A stretch of 5,944 nt of DNA. Source: Micrococcales bacterium UBA2465. GTDB lineage: Bacteria; Actinomycetota; Actinomycetes; Actinomycetales; Microbacteriaceae. The notes beneath the pieces were generated by a model. It was not told where the DNA came from, did no database searches, and saw nothing but the letters and a program-made list of their open reading frames with translations. The stretch is from assembly GCA_002342255.1 (NCBI GenBank), contig DDPP01000062.1, forward strand, positions 1 to 5,944, read 5' to 3'. Positions within the stretch are counted from its first letter, which is position 1; the number at the start of each line of letters is the position of its first letter. The position numbers and the translations under genes are program-made. Positions 5,783 to 5,944 of the stretch are shown in pieces.

Positions 5783-5791
5783 ATTAAAGCA
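5783..5791 (-). promoter_or_regulatory. Candidate extended -10 for leaderless DUF1801 gene
   Basis: On the minus strand TGCTTTAAT gives an extended -10 (TGn plus TTTAAT, 5 of 6 to TATAAT), followed by exactly 6 nt before the ATG at 5776. The start of RNA would be the A of the start codon. No -35 is clear, because the upstream region is the tRNA-Gln terminator; an extended -10 can make up for this. Confidence 0.5.
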
Positions 5792-5820
5792 AAAACAGTC
5801 AGATAAAGATCTGACCGTTT
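5791..5820 (-). terminator. Rho-independent terminator of tRNA-Gln
   Basis: Read on the minus strand, AAACGGTCAGA (5810-5820) pairs with TCTGACTGTTT (5793-5803) through 11 bp with one G-U, around a 6-nt loop. A run of five T (5791-5795), overlapping the stem end, follows. It begins 4 nt after the 3' end of tRNA-Gln and separates it from the DUF1801 operon. Confidence 0.85.
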
Positions 5821-5824
5821 AGAG

Positions 5825-5896
5825 CTGGGATACCAGGACTCGAACCTAGAACAAATGAACCAGAATCACTCGTGTTGCCAATTACACCATATCCCA
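5825..5896 (-). tRNA. tRNA-Gln (anticodon CTG), CCA not encoded
   Basis: A complete cloverleaf is read on the minus strand. The acceptor arm is TGGGATA/TATCCCA, with a U1-A72 first pair typical of glutamine tRNAs and discriminator G at 5825. The D-stem is GTGT/ACAC. The anticodon stem AGTGA/TCATT encloses the loop TTCTGGT, with CTG at 5861-5863, which reads CAG codons. The T-stem CTAGG/CCTGG carries loop TTCGAGT. The next bases after G73 are CTCT, so CCA must be added by nucleotidyltransferase. A terminator follows directly. Confidence 0.96.
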
Positions 5897-5899
5897 ATT

Positions 5900-5913
5900 G
5901 AGCCTTATGGCTC
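5900..5913 (-). repeat. Short inverted repeat in the tRNA-Gln leader
   Basis: GAGCC and GGCTC flank a 4-nt ATAA centre, 3 nt upstream of the tRNA-Gln 5' end and just after the predicted start region. It could form a 5-bp hairpin in the precursor's 5' leader. It is short and may be chance. Confidence 0.4.
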
Positions 5914-5921
5914 GATTTCCC

Positions 5922-5927
5922 ATTCTA
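5922..5927 (-). promoter_or_regulatory. Candidate -10 of the tRNA-Gln promoter
   Basis: TAGAAT on the minus strand matches TATAAT at 5 of 6 positions. It lies 25 nt upstream of the tRNA, which would give a leader of about 18 nt. Only 17 bp remain to the window edge, so the -35 would lie just outside. Confidence 0.5.
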
Positions 5928-5944
5928 TCTGGGGCTAAAGACTA

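Noticed and set aside
1..5944. Mobile element, integron, CRISPR array, prophage or tRNA-targeted integration at either tRNA gene
   Set aside because: There is no transposase, integrase or repeat array, and I saw no second copy of either tRNA 3' end in the window. Gene content and base composition look even by eye.

Overview
This window looks like ordinary chromosome from a low-to-moderate GC, probably small-genome actinobacterium. MurA, the MFS carrier and the metallo-beta-lactamase-fold protein carry sequence patterns I associate with Actinobacteria (Micrococcales-like). Several genes appear to be read from leaderless transcripts, intergenic gaps are short, and neighbouring convergent genes overlap. 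A freshwater Microbacteriaceae (Rhodoluna/Aquiluna-like) or a Nanopelagicales member would fit. That assignment is inference from composition and layout, not a database match.

Layout from left to right. Positions 1-908 (minus) hold the first 302 codons of murA, which runs off the left edge. Positions 985-2235 (plus) hold a 12-helix MFS transporter, divergent from murA across 76 bp. Positions 2204-3103 (minus) hold a PfkB-family sugar kinase, convergent with the MFS gene and overlapping its 3' end by 32 bp. Just upstream of the kinase on the same strand are a rho-independent terminator and tRNA-Glu(CTC). Then come a YegS/BmrU-type lipid kinase (3290-4180, minus), a divergent metallo-beta-lactamase-fold hydrolase (4303-4938, plus), an unrecognised four-helix membrane protein (4935-5384, minus) and a DUF1801 protein (5408-5776, minus). 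The last two form a probable two-gene operon. A terminator and tRNA-Gln(CTG) close the right edge.

The genes do not form one pathway. MurA makes peptidoglycan precursor, the lipid kinase probably recycles diacylglycerol to phosphatidic acid, and the two tRNAs serve translation. The rest are accessory metabolism, transport or unknown.

I found no mobile element, CRISPR array, toxin-antitoxin pair or defence system. The most interesting signals are transcriptional: three genes have a -10-like hexamer placed exactly 6-7 nt before the start codon, and the sugar kinase has a plausible promoter embedded in the terminator of the upstream tRNA. The uncharacterised membrane protein/DUF1801 pair is the only candidate for new gene function.
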